The translations under genes were made by a program, and so were the position numbers. The notes below the pieces were generated by a model that saw nothing but the letters and a program-made list of their open reading frames with translations, made no database searches and was not told the DNA's origin. This document shows positions 44,909-52,624 of a DNA stretch of 64,000 nucleotides, piece after piece. The stretch comes from a virus, in the IMG/VR virus record IMGVR_UViG_3300006923_000008, positions 41,987 through 105,986 of that record; one strand, 5' to 3'. Every line of letters starts with the position of its first letter. Within the stretch, counting starts at the first letter, position 1.

Positions 44909-44997
44909 GCAACCCATCGTTCCTTCAGCTGCTGCGAACTATCGGCGGCCCAACCTAATTTTCTGCAAATAAAATACGTTTTCTCCATAAACCTGAG

Positions 44998-45014
44998 TAT
45001 AATATATTTATAAT
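44998..45014 (+). promoter_or_regulatory. Candidate promoter of the HNH gene
   Basis: Two TATAAT boxes (44998-45003 and 45009-45014) lie 42-58 nt before the ATG at 45056, downstream of the terminator. The -35 region (about 44975-44985) is poor. The 212-nt gap otherwise holds the terminator and no gene. Confidence 0.45.
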
Positions 45015-45055
45015 ATATTTGAAGCGAAAATCGCATCGCAGCTTAAGGAGCTAAA

Positions 45056-46495
45056 ATGAATCTAAAAACATGCAAGACTTGCACGACCGAAAAAACTATC
45101 GATCAATTTCCAAAGAACAAAAGCAATAAAGACGGACTCAGCAGTGATTGCAGCATTTGCAGAAACCAGAAAAACAGAGATGCATATAAAGCAAAAAAGG
45201 AAAAGGAGAGACTCCTTAATCCAAAACCAACCGCAAGGGACGGCTATAAAATTTGCTATAGCTGCAAAGTAGAAAAACCACTTTCTAAATATGGAAAGAA
45301 TAAGCATATCGTTGGAGGTCTTGAAAATAAGTGCAAAGACTGCAGAAATGCATACCAAAAGTCTTTGAACGACAAAAAGAATTCAAAGAAGGCAGCAAGG
45401 AGAAATCTTTCTGCTCCGAGTGGGCATAAGATTTGCAAAAAGTGTAATTCAGCAAAGCTATATTGTGATTTTGGAAAAACAAAACTAACGAAAGATGGCC
45501 TAGAGGGCTCCTGTCGAGATTGCCGTAAGGCAAAGAGGGCTAAGGCTGCTGCCAAAAAACAAGGGAAAATTGCTGTAGGCATAATACGTTTAAGCAGCAA
45601 AACTTGTTCAAAGTGTAAAAAAACCCTGGACATCAGCTCCTTCTCAAGCGATGCAAGTCGTGGTGATGGATATGAAACAAAGTGTAAGCCATGCAAACGC
45701 GGTGCCTATAAAAACTATTATGCTGAAAACGTTGAGTTAATTGCAGAGAGATCAAAAGTAAGATTTGAGAATAACAGAGAAGAAATTCTTGCTAAGAATA
45801 AAAAGAAATATCATGGTAACGAAGCCTTTAGGGTCAAGGAGATCAAAAGGCGAAGCAAATATGGCCAAACATTTAATGGTAGATTTTCCGCATACAGATC
45901 TTCGGCTAAGGCTCGCAATATAGAGTTCAATTTATCTGAGGAGCAATTCAAATCCTTCTGGCAGAAGCCTTGCAATTACTGCCATTCCGAAATAGAAACG
46001 ATTGGAATAGATAGAGTCGACTCAAGCGGATCCTACGAAATGGACAATTGTGTCCCCTGTTGCACCTATTGCAACTATATGAAGAATGATTTATCCACGG
46101 AAGCCTTCTTCTCTCATATCTGCAAGATTCAGCAGTTCTCCGAAGATGGAATCACAGAAAATAGAAGGCCGAGAATCTTCAAGACCGGAAATGCAAAGAA
46201 CGATTATCACCGTACTGTTGATGGAAAATTTGCTCACTATAAGAGCGGTGCCAAAAAAAGAAATATCGATTTCCTATTATCGAAAGCCCAGTTTGAGGAA
46301 TTCTGGCAGCAATCCTGCAGTTATTGCGGATCCACAATTAACACGGTTGGGATCGACAGAATTGATTCATCAAAACCCTATAGCCAAAGCAACTGCACGC
46401 CCTGCTGCACTACTTGCAATTCTATGAAAAATGATAAATCTGAAAAAGATTTTAAGCGCCAAATTTCTTTGGTTTATAGAAGCGTTTCCTGCTGA
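45056..46495 (+). CDS. HNH endonuclease with four zinc knuckles and two HNH domains
   Basis: The protein has 479 residues. Four N-terminal CxxC...CxxC modules begin near residues 6, 67, 126 and 188; each follows the pattern K-x-C-x2-C-x(n)-F-x(n)-G-x(3-5)-C-x2-C. Two homologous HNH-like domains follow, at about 275-350 and 395-465. Both contain SYCG or NYCH, GIDR(V/I)DSS and CC-x2-CN-x2-KND. It is a free-standing homing endonuclease by type and place, just behind the capsid gene with its own promoter. The fourfold DNA-binding repeat plus doubled nuclease is unusual; most HNH homing enzymes have one nuclease domain and about 150-250 residues. It would spread by cutting DNA of related phages. 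Confidence 0.88.
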   Translation: MNLKTCKTCTTEKTIDQFPKNKSNKDGLSSDCSICRNQKNRDAYKAKKEKERLLNPKPTARDGYKICYSCKVEKPLSKYGKNKHIVGGLENKCKDCRNAYQKSLNDKKNSKKAARRNLSAPSGHKICKKCNSAKLYCDFGKTKLTKDGLEGSCRDCRKAKRAKAAAKKQGKIAVGIIRLSSKTCSKCKKTLDISSFSSDASRGDGYETKCKPCKRGAYKNYYAENVELIAERSKVRFENNREEILAKNKKKYHGNEAFRVKEIKRRSKYGQTFNGRFSAYRSSAKARNIEFNLSEEQFKSFWQKPCNYCHSEIETIGIDRVDSSGSYEMDNCVPCCTYCNYMKNDLSTEAFFSHICKIQQFSEDGITENRRPRIFKTGNAKNDYHRTVDGKFAHYKSGAKKRNIDFLLSKAQFEEFWQQSCSYCGSTINTVGIDRIDSSKPYSQSNCTPCCTTCNSMKNDKSEKDFKRQISLVYRSVSC

Positions 46496-46578
46496 TTAAC
46501 CTTCCTCTTATATCGGTCTATATATTAATTATTTTGTTATGAGCAGATAGCAATGACAGTTAATTAAGTAGGGCCGAC

Positions 46579-47070
46579 ATGATTCCAAAGAGACTTCAAT
46601 CCAGGCAGAAAAGAATAGAGGCAACCCCTCTCAAAGACCGTGCTCAAGCGAAAACTTTTTCAAGAAGAGAAGTTGGACTCGCCAATGCAGAAGAGGAGCC
46701 TGGGAACGAAAAGTTCGACACATTTTTCGATTACGAAGACGACTTGGCCGGCCTAAAGTCCTCTTCTGAACAATATAGTGAAATGTTAAATTCCGAACCA
46801 TATATTGTGCTTGAAGATGTCGAACCAGAAGAAAATGAGAATACAGAAAGAACATTTACTCCCATTATAATGGAAGAAATAATTCCAGAAATATTAGCCG
46901 CAGCAAAGAATAGCTATGATAATGACAAAAAAAGTGCTTTGCCATTTAAGTTCATTCAATGTGAATTTACTAAGAAAGATGGCAATAGATGTAAGCGACA
47001 AGCTCCGAAGAATTCTGCACTATGTTCTTCTCATAGAAAATATTTAAAAAAACAAAATAATAGCAAATAA
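46579..47070 (+). CDS. Protein with a C-terminal C3H zinc motif
   Basis: The protein has 163 residues. The first 110 are polar and acidic. The C-terminal 40 form a compact metal site with CEFTKKDGNRCKR followed by ALCSSHRKYLKK (Cys, Cys, Cys, His). Similar short zinc modules end many phage proteins of unknown role. It may be a DNA-binding or regulatory accessory. It starts with a weak ribosome binding site. Confidence 0.72.
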   Translation: MIPKRLQSRQKRIEATPLKDRAQAKTFSRREVGLANAEEEPGNEKFDTFFDYEDDLAGLKSSSEQYSEMLNSEPYIVLEDVEPEENENTERTFTPIIMEEIIPEILAAAKNSYDNDKKSALPFKFIQCEFTKKDGNRCKRQAPKNSALCSSHRKYLKKQNNSK

Positions 47071-47114
47071 ATTTCTCTATTATTTTTTAATTAACTTTTA
47101 TAAAAGGAGTGATA

Positions 47115-47336
47115 ATGACGCATTATGAAACATCAGACTTAGCTCTGGCCGCATATCTAACGCTTAAGGGGCTGAAGCTTCTTAGCGCCAAGAGACTGGA
47201 GTCTGGACGATTTCAGTTTATCTTAGAGGATTTGGAGAGGACAGCCGAAGAGTTATCTATAGATTTCTTTAGTAGCGAATTTTGCGAGTACGATAACAAG
47301 ATTAGATCGCTAAAGAAGATTCTATATTCAAAATAA
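47115..47336 (+). CDS. DUF5659-type small protein
   Basis: The ATG at 47115 is placed 6 nt after AAAAGGAG. A GTG 6 nt earlier overlaps the ribosome binding site. The 73-residue sequence YETSDLALAAYLTLKGLKLL, then the F-Q-F-I-L-E-D strand, then an acidic helix and a C-terminal basic helix follow the pattern of DUF5659, a small domain known from phages and mobile elements with no set function. The stop overlaps the next start (TAATG). Confidence 0.75.
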   Translation: MTHYETSDLALAAYLTLKGLKLLSAKRLESGRFQFILEDLERTAEELSIDFFSSEFCEYDNKIRSLKKILYSK

Positions 47337-48832
47337 TGAACCAAAGCATATTTTTGAAAGCTAAATATTTAAAAAACGAATGTAAGGAAGTAGAGGATTT
47401 GTTTTTTGAGCATTATATTTCGTTTTTCAAAGAAGTGCAATCTGTAACTGGGAAAGATCTTTCTAAGCTGAATAACGGTGATGCATCTTTGTCCAAAAAA
47501 ATATTGACTCTTGACCATGAGAGTAGTGACGAATCAAAAGTAAGCGAAGAGCGAGAGCCTAATCATGATGACAAAAAGGGCTTTTTAAGCGAAAGATTGA
47601 AGCCAATTTATAAAGATATCTTGTATGGATCTCATCCGGATAAGTATCCGGCAGGATTATCAGAAAGAGAGCGCAAAAGACTTTCTTCTATATATACGGA
47701 TTGTGTTGAGGCGGCTAACTCTTCTGATTTTTTTGGCCTTGTAGATTGTGCTTATCGATCATTTATCGAATTCCCAAAGTTTGATAAATCAGAGAAAGAA
47801 TTACTTGAAAAATCATGCAGTGAATTTAGGGACAAGATTATAAAGTATAAAAAAACTTACCCTTGGATTTGGGGCATTGAAATTTCTGGAGATACCCTAC
47901 AGCTAAAGGCACTTGGAGTTGGAACTGCGGAATTAGCTGCTGACGCTGTAACTGGAGCAAAGCTTGCGGATAACGCAGTTGATTCAGAGCATTATGTAGA
48001 CGGATCCATTGATACTGCTCACATTGCTGATGATCAGGTTACTCTAGCCAAGATGGCCGGACTCGCTCGTGGCACCTTCATTTATGGTGATGCCTCTGGT
48101 GACCCTGCTAATTCAGGCGTTGGAACCCTTGGCTACATGGTAGTATCTGACGGAACAGATCTCGGATGGGGTCAGGTTTCTACTGCTGGTATCGCTGACA
48201 ATCAGGTTACTCTTGCGAAGCTAGCAGACTTTGGAGCCCGAGGAAGCTTTATGCGAGGCGGTGTCGCTGGCGCGCCTGAAGAGCTAGCTCTAGGTACCAC
48301 TGATTACGTACTGATGTCAGACGGCACAGATGTTGCTTATGGTCAAATTGTAGACGATAGTATTGCTAACGATGCTGCAATTGCGAATTCAAAGCTTGCT
48401 AACAGCACAATCTCTGGCGTTTCACTCGGCGGAACACTCGGAGCGCTAAGCGATGCTACGGATTCTGGACTATCAATGTCAAGCTACGACGGCAGTGCCG
48501 CCGTATCCGACCTAAAACTTGATTTCCTCCAAGTAACAGGAGGCCTAACTGCTGACCTGGGAGCTCCAGCTTCTAACGTTAGAACCGGAGCTTCAATTCT
48601 TTCAGACGAATCTGTTCTAATTGGAGATCACCCGCTTGCGGATAGTCCTCAGCTGTTTAGAAATGGCGTTCTGTACCAAGGAACTTACATGAAGTCTGTA
48701 GCTCCTACTGCTGATGGTGAATGGGGCCTTATTGATAACGGAAGTGATGTTGACCTCAAGATCTGGGAGCAGACTGCGTCTGACTTTGATGGTGACGACT
48801 GGATGGTTATTTGTGTTCCGACATCTGTATAA
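47336..48832 (+). CDS. J-domain-like segment joined to a phage fibre protein
   Basis: The protein has 498 residues. Residues about 80-150 look like a J-domain: LKPIYKDILYGSHPDKYPAG with the HPDK signature at 100-103, flanked by helices (SERERKRLSSIYTDCVEAAN). From about 180 the character changes to a fibre: AELAADAVTGAKLADNAVDS, then GSIDTAHIADDQVTLAKMAG and Gly/Asp-rich beta repeats to the end (APTADGEWGLIDNGSD). The fibre half uses more GC-rich codons. A J-domain would recruit Hsp70; a fibre would be on the virion. The join may be a recombination fusion, possibly helped by an A-run near 47850. The frame is intact. Confidence 0.82.
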   Translation: MNQSIFLKAKYLKNECKEVEDLFFEHYISFFKEVQSVTGKDLSKLNNGDASLSKKILTLDHESSDESKVSEEREPNHDDKKGFLSERLKPIYKDILYGSHPDKYPAGLSERERKRLSSIYTDCVEAANSSDFFGLVDCAYRSFIEFPKFDKSEKELLEKSCSEFRDKIIKYKKTYPWIWGIEISGDTLQLKALGVGTAELAADAVTGAKLADNAVDSEHYVDGSIDTAHIADDQVTLAKMAGLARGTFIYGDASGDPANSGVGTLGYMVVSDGTDLGWGQVSTAGIADNQVTLAKLADFGARGSFMRGGVAGAPEELALGTTDYVLMSDGTDVAYGQIVDDSIANDAAIANSKLANSTISGVSLGGTLGALSDATDSGLSMSSYDGSAAVSDLKLDFLQVTGGLTADLGAPASNVRTGASILSDESVLIGDHPLADSPQLFRNGVLYQGTYMKSVAPTADGEWGLIDNGSDVDLKIWEQTASDFDGDDWMVICVPTSV

Positions 48833-48869
48833 TCAAACATTGATTAGCAAAAACTAATTGAATAAATTG

Positions 48870-48899
48870 AAGGGCCGGGGAAAATCCCCGGCCCTTTTT
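48870..48899 (+). terminator. Intrinsic terminator after the fibre-fusion gene
   Basis: An 11-bp perfect GC-rich stem (48870-48880 AAGGGCCGGGG pairing with 48886-48896), a 5-nt loop and TTTTT. The TACTAAT motif starts 3 nt after it. Confidence 0.93.
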
Positions 48900-48901
48900 G
48901 C

Positions 48902-48908
48902 TACTAAT
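48902..48908 (+). promoter_or_regulatory. TACTAAT motif between a terminator and a start
   Basis: Located 3 nt after the terminator and 26 nt before the GTG at 48935. Because the terminator cuts off upstream transcription, this gap is a good place for a promoter. Confidence 0.42.
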
Positions 48909-48934
48909 TATTATTGTTCAAGAGGAGCGTAAAA

Positions 48935-49381
48935 GTGGGAACAACATCATTTGTAAGAAGAGCAAAAGAAGAAGTAATTGACGGAGAGACCGTTACCACT
49001 AGGGTTGCTTACAAAACGAATATTGCCGGACAGGTCGTAAAGTTTACTGAATATGTGGAAGATGAAAATTATTCCGTTTCAAAAAGAGCGATTGATGATC
49101 CTGCTCTGATGGCAGAGATAGACAGAAGGGCAGAAGAGATTTTGGCCTCAGACTCCCGTCTTCTTGTTGCGGATCTATCTTCTCAGATAATCCCCGAAGG
49201 AGTTGGGCCTTATACTCTTCCATCTTCAATGCGAGAAAATACTTTGGCAATATATCTAAATGGACAAATGATAAACGATGAATGTGTAATCGCAAATAAT
49301 GCATTTGTTGTTTCTGCTGATTTTGCAGAAGCTATCCAGGCAGATTCTTCATTATTTGCGATTTATGTTGAGGCAGACTGA
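48935..49381 (+). CDS. Probable virion/neck protein, 148 residues
   Basis: The GTG at 48935 is chosen because GAGGAG lies 8 nt upstream. A TTG 21 nt earlier is in frame but would run over that site. The protein is acidic with a beta-rich C-terminal half (GPYTLPSSMRENTLAIYLNG, then CVIANNAFVVSADF), like small virion adaptor or tip proteins. No family is recognised. It overlaps the next gene by one base (TGATG). Confidence 0.75.
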   Translation: MGTTSFVRRAKEEVIDGETVTTRVAYKTNIAGQVVKFTEYVEDENYSVSKRAIDDPALMAEIDRRAEEILASDSRLLVADLSSQIIPEGVGPYTLPSSMRENTLAIYLNGQMINDECVIANNAFVVSADFAEAIQADSSLFAIYVEAD

Positions 49382-49704
49382 TGGGAATGGGGAGCTATAA
49401 ATTAGGTGCAACGGCCAGAATCGTTTTGCAGGTTACAGAAGGAGGAATCGCTGAGACTAGTTCGATTTCTCCTACCATTACTTCTCTTATTAAGCCGAAT
49501 AAAACAGTCGATGGAAACTTCCCAGTTACGATGGTAGAGGCAGACAGCGATTATGGAACATATTACTATGATTATATCCCTGCTGACGTAGGAGACTATA
49601 TGGCAATCATAACGTATACCGTAGATGGCACAGAGTATACAACTCTAGAACACTTTACCGTTTATTCAAACTCAAGAGGAGCCCCAAGAGCGGAGTCAAG
49701 ATAA
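49381..49704 (+). CDS. Small Ig-like virion protein
   Basis: This 107-residue beta-rich protein has an Ig-like pattern: ATARIVLQVTEGG, then NFPVTMVEADSDYGTYYYDY, then YMAIITYTVDG and a C-terminal strand with EHFTVYS. Such domains often decorate phage heads or tails. Single-base overlaps at both ends tie it to its neighbours. Confidence 0.78.
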   Translation: MGMGSYKLGATARIVLQVTEGGIAETSSISPTITSLIKPNKTVDGNFPVTMVEADSDYGTYYYDYIPADVGDYMAIITYTVDGTEYTTLEHFTVYSNSRGAPRAESR

Positions 49705-50612
49705 TGCCCAATAATAGAAACAAAGCCATACGAGGTGAAACCCTAGAACTAAGTATTCAGTACTATGGCCCAGATGGCTTGGAAGCTGACGCTGGCAGCA
49801 TTCCACAGATTGAGCTAACGGATCCAGACGGAGCAATTGTAGTTGCCTCTACATCAACTGGAGTTGTCAGAGAGGCGGTTGGCCTCTATACCTATTCATA
49901 TGCAGTAGGCGCTTCTATCGAAAAAGGTCTCTGGACAGATACGTGGACAGGCGTAGTAGATGGAGTCACCCTTTCTAATGAATTTAAATTTCTAGTAACA
50001 GACGAAGCATCTGCAGTTGCAGGCGCTGCGAGACTTGGCGATGAAGTAGACTTTGATTTCACTCAGGCAGAGCTTACCGGATTAAATATACTTCTTAAGC
50101 TACTGAAGGCTAGACTCCAATCAGATGGGCAGAAGCCTTCAAGAGATCAATATGGAGCCTTTATCTTAGATGGGTATGGAGAAATGGTAATGGAGGATTG
50201 CAATGTTTTCACAGACGAAATCCTCGCCTGCTTCCTATCCTCTTCTCTATCTGAATTCAATATGGTTCCGTTCTTTACGTCGTTCAGCTTTGGGGAGCAA
50301 ATTATCTACAAAACCTTCTCTCATGCGATAGTTGAAGGTGCCTTAATTTTGGCGCTATCCTCTCAGGCTTTGGTCGAGAAGGGTCGAGACTTTACAATCA
50401 GTGATGGAGGGATTTCCTACCAGCCCCCTGCCCTGGGAGACTTTCTGGCAACTCATTACCAGAACTTTATGACCTCTTATCGAGAGAGGCTTAAGTTTAT
50501 TAAAAACTCTATTCGTCCAGGCCCCACTGGATACGGAACATACTCCAATATGAGCAGCGGAGTGCCCGCTGCACAACGCCTAAAGCATCTTCGTAGTAGG
50601 CGTATCATTTAA
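49704..50612 (+). CDS. Virion protein with N-terminal Ig-like domain
   Basis: The protein has 302 residues. Residues 5-100 repeat the Ig-like layout of the preceding protein (LELSIQYYGPDG, then QIELTDPDGAIVVAS, then LYTYSYAV, then NEFKFLVTDE). Residues about 120-290 form a helical domain ending in KGRDFTISDGGISYQPPALG and ERLKFIKNSIRPGPTGYG, a combination that I associate with head or neck proteins of large myoviruses. It probably joins head and tail parts or acts as a virion adaptor. No enzymatic motif is seen. Confidence 0.78.
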   Translation: MPNNRNKAIRGETLELSIQYYGPDGLEADAGSIPQIELTDPDGAIVVASTSTGVVREAVGLYTYSYAVGASIEKGLWTDTWTGVVDGVTLSNEFKFLVTDEASAVAGAARLGDEVDFDFTQAELTGLNILLKLLKARLQSDGQKPSRDQYGAFILDGYGEMVMEDCNVFTDEILACFLSSSLSEFNMVPFFTSFSFGEQIIYKTFSHAIVEGALILALSSQALVEKGRDFTISDGGISYQPPALGDFLATHYQNFMTSYRERLKFIKNSIRPGPTGYGTYSNMSSGVPAAQRLKHLRSRRII

Positions 50613-50638
50613 TAGTAGCCGCTGCACTTGCTTTTCTC

Positions 50639-50645
50639 TACTAAT
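50639..50645 (+). promoter_or_regulatory. TACTAAT motif
   Basis: Lies at the head of the 254-nt gap 50613-50866, before the helix-turn-helix remnant and 221 nt before the next start. A small hairpin CGGCT/AGCCG follows (about 50666-50679). Confidence 0.3.
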
Positions 50646-50704
50646 ATAAGGATCAAAGAATCAACCGGCTCAAAAGCCGAAAGATTCAAGACGCTTTTAT
50701 CTAA

Positions 50705-50824
50705 AAAAACATTGCTGAGACCTATAACAAAATCGGAACGGTTAAGGGCGCTGCACGATCCCTGGGAGTCGGAGCAACCACTTTTAAGCGTTATATGAAA
50801 AGGCACAATATCCCCCTGGATTAA
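50705..50824 (+). pseudogene. Remnant encoding a helix-turn-helix, start missing
   Basis: This frame encodes 39 residues ending in a TAA, including IAETYNKIGTVKGAARSLGV and ATTFKRYMKRHNI, a clear Fis/Mu-type or NUMOD-like helix-turn-helix. There is no ATG, GTG or TTG start, and an in-frame stop at 50702 separates it from an upstream basic stretch (INRLKSRKIQDAFI). It looks like the 3' end of a decayed gene, possibly the DNA-binding end of a homing endonuclease. A short gene with an unusual start cannot be excluded. Confidence 0.45.
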
Positions 50825-50832
50825 TGGCGAAT

Positions 50833-50859
50833 CCTATTATTATTCTGAATAATAACAGG
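50833..50859 (+). promoter_or_regulatory. AT-rich hairpin just before the repeat-protein gene
   Basis: An 8-bp stem TTATTATT/AATAATAA with loop CTG, extended by CCT/AGG across one mismatch, ends 7 nt before the ATG at 50867. It contains the only purine-rich stretch (CAGGA) that could act as the ribosome binding site, so it may control translation. Confidence 0.4.
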
Positions 50860-50866
50860 AATTAAT

Positions 50867-52453
50867 ATGTTATCAAGAGCAAGTAGAATTAAGGATTTAC
50901 TCAAGGAAGCGGCAGTAAGCGTTGAAAAGCAAGAAAGCAGAGATAAGTTCTCTGAATTATTTCCTGTCGAAAATGCAAATATGATGTTTTCTTTTTCGGA
51001 TCAATATTATTCAGCATTTCGAAGCAACTTCGGATCCAATGAGGAATATCTTCAAAGCATAAATCAATTCAAAGGCAAGCCAAAGGAAGAGATCATTGCT
51101 GCAATTCGCAGCGGAGGTGTATCGAAGAGTCCGAAGGACTTGGAAATTGACAAGGCAAATGCAACTCATCCACAGCTAAAAGATCCGGAGCATGTCAAGG
51201 GATTGGAGACATTAAAGAAGTCTGAAGTTAATCCGAGATATTATCCCTGGATTTTCAAGATGCTTTTTAATGAAGAAGCGGATCCGATAGAAGAAATCAT
51301 AAAAAGCGTTTTATTTTACCAAAGAAATCCGGAGCAGCTTGAGAAGCCATTGGAATCCTTTAATCTTCTCTCCGAATTAAGAAGCTATTTTGATGAAAAA
51401 CTTGCTTCAAATAAAGAATATTATTATTCAAAAATAGAAAAACACGCTCTGGATCCGAAATATACGGATTACATTTATCAATCGGATGACTTCATCACAG
51501 TTTTGAGTGGAACCACTCAATCCTCTCAGTATTGGGCCAGGGGAACCACTTGGTGTACTTCTTATCTTAAAGGAAATAAGTTTGCAAATTATGCTTCAAA
51601 AAATATTTACCTTTATTACGTAATAACAAAGCAAGATTCGGAATTTTTTGAGAAATCAAATCCGATGAGAAAAATATCTATTGGATTTACCAAAAGAGAT
51701 GGAAAGCCGCAGCTTTTAACGAATCAAAATGCTACAGTCAATACAGATAATCGTGATTTAAGCTTGAACCAAATTCAAGAATATTTGGGATCCGAAGCGG
51801 ATTCGATAATTTCGGCTATCTATGCGGATATAGGCAGAAGAGAAGATACGAAATTCAATAAAATAATAGCAGAAACAACTCCGGAGGAATTGGAACTCCA
51901 GATTGCAGCAATCAATGATGATTCTCAGATAGCAAGCATTTTGCTGCAATTTACGCAAAATAATGCGGCAAGAGCGGATACGAAAAAGGTTGCCGCAAAG
52001 AATTTGGCAGAGAAAAGTCCTGAAGAGTTCTTTGGTTATGGCCTGCACAAGACTCCTGAATACGCAGAGTTTAAAATACCTGCCGCAAAGAATTGCGCAG
52101 AGAAAGATCCTATATGCTTCTTTCATTACGACCTACATGAGATTCCTGAATACGCAGAGTTTGGAATACCTGCCGCAAAGAATTTGGTAGAGAAAAAGCC
52201 TAAACGCTTCTTTTCTTATGGCCTACATAAGCTTCGTGAATACGTAGAGTTTGGAATACCTACCGCAAAGTATTGGGCAGAGAAAGATCCTGAAGAGTTC
52301 TTTTATTACGGCCTACATAATATTCCTGAATACGCACATCTTAACCCAAAGAACAAAGCTCCCGAAGAAAACAAACTCCAACCTCTTGAAGCGTGGCTCC
52401 GCACCAACGGCTTCAGAAAAGAGGCAAAAGAGCTGTCCGCATTACTCTGTTAA
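50867..52453 (+). CDS. Unknown phage protein with WCT motif and four tandem repeats
   Basis: The protein has 528 residues. Residues 1-180 are helical. The middle (about 195-330) contains WARGTTWCTSYLKGNKFANY, then NIYLYYVITKQ and KISIGFTKRDGKPQLLTNQN, a layout seen in phage proteins with a conserved Trp-Cys-Thr motif and no proven role. Residues 376-495 are four 30-residue repeats (consensus AAKN-x-AEKDPEEFF-x-YGLH, then IPEYAEFGIP). The last 20 residues carry the G-x(3)-EA helix (LRTNGFRKEAKELSALL). It opens the accessory island. Confidence 0.8.
   Translation: MLSRASRIKDLLKEAAVSVEKQESRDKFSELFPVENANMMFSFSDQYYSAFRSNFGSNEEYLQSINQFKGKPKEEIIAAIRSGGVSKSPKDLEIDKANATHPQLKDPEHVKGLETLKKSEVNPRYYPWIFKMLFNEEADPIEEIIKSVLFYQRNPEQLEKPLESFNLLSELRSYFDEKLASNKEYYYSKIEKHALDPKYTDYIYQSDDFITVLSGTTQSSQYWARGTTWCTSYLKGNKFANYASKNIYLYYVITKQDSEFFEKSNPMRKISIGFTKRDGKPQLLTNQNATVNTDNRDLSLNQIQEYLGSEADSIISAIYADIGRREDTKFNKIIAETTPEELELQIAAINDDSQIASILLQFTQNNAARADTKKVAAKNLAEKSPEEFFGYGLHKTPEYAEFKIPAAKNCAEKDPICFFHYDLHEIPEYAEFGIPAAKNLVEKKPKRFFSYGLHKLREYVEFGIPTAKYWAEKDPEEFFYYGLHNIPEYAHLNPKNKAPEENKLQPLEAWLRTNGFRKEAKELSALLC
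51992..52351 (+). repeat. Four exact-length 90-nt tandem repeats
   Basis: Units begin at 51992, 52082, 52172 and 52262, all 90 nt and in frame, with strong but imperfect identity (GCCGCAAAGAAT opens three, ACCGCAAAGTAT the fourth). Each encodes one 30-residue helical repeat. Confidence 0.93.
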
Positions 52454-52624
52454 TATTCTGGAGCGAACATTAAATCCCCCAATTACTAGTAAATCACTAG
52501 ATGCCTACGTTAAATGTGCGTTGATATCTCCTGTAATATTCTTGCCCTGTACGCTGTCCATAGTTCAGCGCCTTAATAGCGTTAACATTCCCCTGTAGCT
52601 ACTAATTTTCCATAATCTTTTGTA
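52454..52624. other. 171-nt gap without a gene
   Basis: No start-to-stop frame with a ribosome binding site is seen on either strand. The minus strand has a 33-codon open stretch without a start codon (about 52509-52610) with a protein-like sequence (NAIKALNYGQRTGQEYYRRY), which could be a gene fragment. A TACTAAT motif lies at 52600-52606, 18 nt before the next ATG. Confidence 0.5.
52600..52606 (+). promoter_or_regulatory. TACTAAT motif
   Basis: Lies 18 nt before the ATG at 52625, the closest spacing seen. Confidence 0.33.

Noticed and set aside
45256-45696. A 146-codon minus-strand frame inside the HNH endonuclease gene
   Set aside because: The plus strand has clear zinc and HNH motifs. 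The minus frame is hydrophobic low-complexity and has no ribosome binding site.
50867-52351. CRISPR array suggested by the regular 90-nt spacing
   Set aside because: The repeats are contiguous, in frame and protein coding, without spacers.
52251-52598. A plus-strand frame that continues beyond the repeat protein in another frame
   Set aside because: It is a shadow of the 90-nt repeats and has no ribosome binding site or coding character after 52453.
52454-52624. Possible tRNA or small RNA in the gap
   Set aside because: I could not fold a cloverleaf or find a promoter and terminator pair; the TAGTAAATCACTAG-like sequences do not form a convincing stem.
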